Assembly (NCBI RefSeq): GCF_000067205.1
Contig: NC_010170.1
Coordinates: 4,774,001-4,838,000, forward strand
Reading direction: 5' to 3'
DNA from: Bordetella petrii
GTDB taxonomy: Bacteria; Pseudomonadota; Gammaproteobacteria; Burkholderiales; Burkholderiaceae_B
Length of the DNA: 64,000 bases
Below, in pieces: positions 63,801 through 64,000 of the stretch. A program made the position numbers and the translations under genes. The first letter of the stretch is position 1. Each line of letters begins with the position of its first letter. The notes beneath the pieces were generated by a model. That model did not search any database. It was given only the letters and a program-made list of their open reading frames with translations, and was not told the origin of the DNA.

Positions 63801-63996
63801 GGGTCTGCTGCCGATTCTGCTTGGCAGCGGCGCAGGCTCAGAAATCATGAGCCGTATCGCCGCGCCCATGGTCGGTGGAATGATCACCGCCCCTCTGCTT
63901 TCCATGTTCGTCATACCCGCCGCATATCGTCTGATGCGCGGTCGAGTCAACGCGTCTTCGGACGCATCAACAAGCCCTCACGCTAAAGGAACCTGA
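60829..63996 (+). CDS. cusA: CusA-type heavy-metal RND efflux pump
   Basis: A 1055-residue inner-membrane RND transporter, complete in the window. MIEKLIRWSINNRFLVLLATL is the CusA/SilA start, DAAVVMIENAHK and the metal-path Met residues (GEFLPPLDEGDLLYMPSALPG) are recognisable, with twelve membrane helices and two large periplasmic loops. It expels Cu(I)/Ag(I) from the cytoplasm or periplasm by proton antiport. Its stop lies one base before an ATG at 63998. Confidence 0.95.
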   Translation: MIEKLIRWSINNRFLVLLATLFLFFWGLWAIKNAPIDALPDLSDVQVIVRTTYPGQAPQIVENQVTYPLATTMLSVPGAKTVRGYSFFGDSFVYIIFEDGTDLYWARSRVLEYLNQVQGRLPATAKPSLGPDATGVGWIYEYALVDRSGNHDLSQLRGLQDWFLKYELKSVPDVAEVASIGGMVKQYQIVIDPIKLAAFGVTQDQVIQAVRASNQEVGGSVLELAEAEYMVRASGYLASLEDFRNIPLAVKSGGTPILLGDVATIQLGPEIRRGIAELNGEGETAGGVVILRSGKNARQAISAVKAKLDELKASLPPGVEIVPTYDRSKLIDRAIENLTSKLIEEFIVVALVCAIFLWHLRSALVAIISLPLGVLTAFIIMHYQGVSANIMSLGGIAIAIGAMVDAAVVMIENAHKHVETWRHEHLGQELRGEAHWRVMANAAAEVGPALFFSLLIITLSFIPVFTLQAQEGRLFGPLAFTKTYAMAGAAGLAVTLVPVLMGYWIRGRIPPEEKNPLNRFLIRIYRPLLDAVLRRPRTTLAAALIILLTAIWPATRLGGEFLPPLDEGDLLYMPSALPGLSASKASELLQLTDRMIRTVPEVASVFGKAGRAETATDPAPLEMFETTVQLKPHDQWRPGMTVDKLIQALDDAVKVPGLANIWVPPIRNRLDMLATGIKSPIGVKVAAANLADIESVALAIEQVAKTVPGVSSALAERLTGGRYVDVQVDRISAARYGLSIADVQSVVSAAVGGENIGETVEGLARYPINVRYPREIRDSVEGLRNLPMFTSNGQQITLGTVARIAIENGPPMLKSENARPTGWVYIDVRGRDLASVVSDLRHAVAQQVALKPGMSISFSGQFEYMERATARLTLVIPATLLIIFVLLYLTFRRFDEALLIMATLPFALVGGVWFLYLLNYHLSVPAGIGFIALAGVSAEFGVVMLFYLKQAAASRQDSGLSLTPSVLEDAIREGAVMRVRPKAMTVAVILAGLLPILLGSGAGSEIMSRIAAPMVGGMITAPLLSMFVIPAAYRLMRGRVNASSDASTSPHAKGT

Positions 63997-63997
63997 A

Positions 63998-64000
63998 ATG
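63998..64000 (+). CDS. Next gene start (only the ATG is visible)
   Basis: An ATG follows the cusA stop by one base, with AAAGGA at 63985-63990 as ribosome site. Only the start codon is in the window. In Cus/Sil operons a CusF-like chaperone or another periplasmic protein is typical here, but nothing can be read. Confidence 0.5.

Overview
The window looks like chromosome of a high-GC betaproteobacterium of the Alcaligenaceae (Bordetella/Achromobacter-like; inferred from gene content, GC-rich codon use and a dispersed GTGTCAGGC-type palindrome, not from any database search) into which a large integrative element has inserted at a tRNA-Phe gene.

Chromosome, 1-30474. Two LysR-regulated groups open the window: a cut-off regulator next to an MFS exporter, aldo/keto reductase and atypical SDR, then ilvD, a second LysR gene, an acetyltransferase, another MFS protein, queC and ppc. 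A gene-free kilobase (12594-13550) is packed with inverted-repeat elements. Next is a catabolic cluster (13551-21437): a 3-hydroxyacyl-CoA dehydrogenase, a short-chain fatty-acid permease, an SDR, an IclR regulator, and pcaI-pcaJ-catC-yciI-pcaD-cyclase, i.e. the lower catechol branch of the beta-ketoadipate pathway without catA, catB or pcaF. GTTCN-type 15-bp palindromes lie both before pcaI and before the dehydrogenase, suggesting one IclR regulon. Housekeeping genes follow: carbonic anhydrase, GST, a sulfite-reductase pair, ubiX-grxD, prmC-prfA and hemA.

Integrative element, 30475 to beyond 64000. A P4-type integrase sits directly after tRNA-Phe. It is followed by an AlpA-like regulator, BrnT/BrnA, an antirestriction protein, an arsenic operon (arsR, two unlike arsenate reductases, acr3, arsH), radC and parB. 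The backbone then runs DUF736, a 712-residue helix-turn-helix/sigma-4 protein, a Cro/C1 repressor, DUF2958, DUF2285, an excisionase-like protein, RepA, ParA, a small ribbon-helix-helix protein, DUF2840, a TraF-like peptidase and a DUF3363 relaxase. This replication-transfer order resembles Tn4371-type elements, but the integrase and target do not. An iteron origin follows repA. Several element genes carry a repeated, structured leader RNA resembling the radC RNA motif.

Copper cargo, about 53381-64000. A Tat-exported multicopper oxidase, a Cu(I) P1B-ATPase, a small periplasmic Cys/His/Met protein and a CusCBA-type efflux system (CusB carrying a fused CusF-like domain) form a copper/silver module. 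It is less GC-rich than its surroundings. Two promoters have MerR/CueR-type 19-bp spacers, but no CueR gene is in the window. The remaining conjugation genes and the far attachment site are not in the window.
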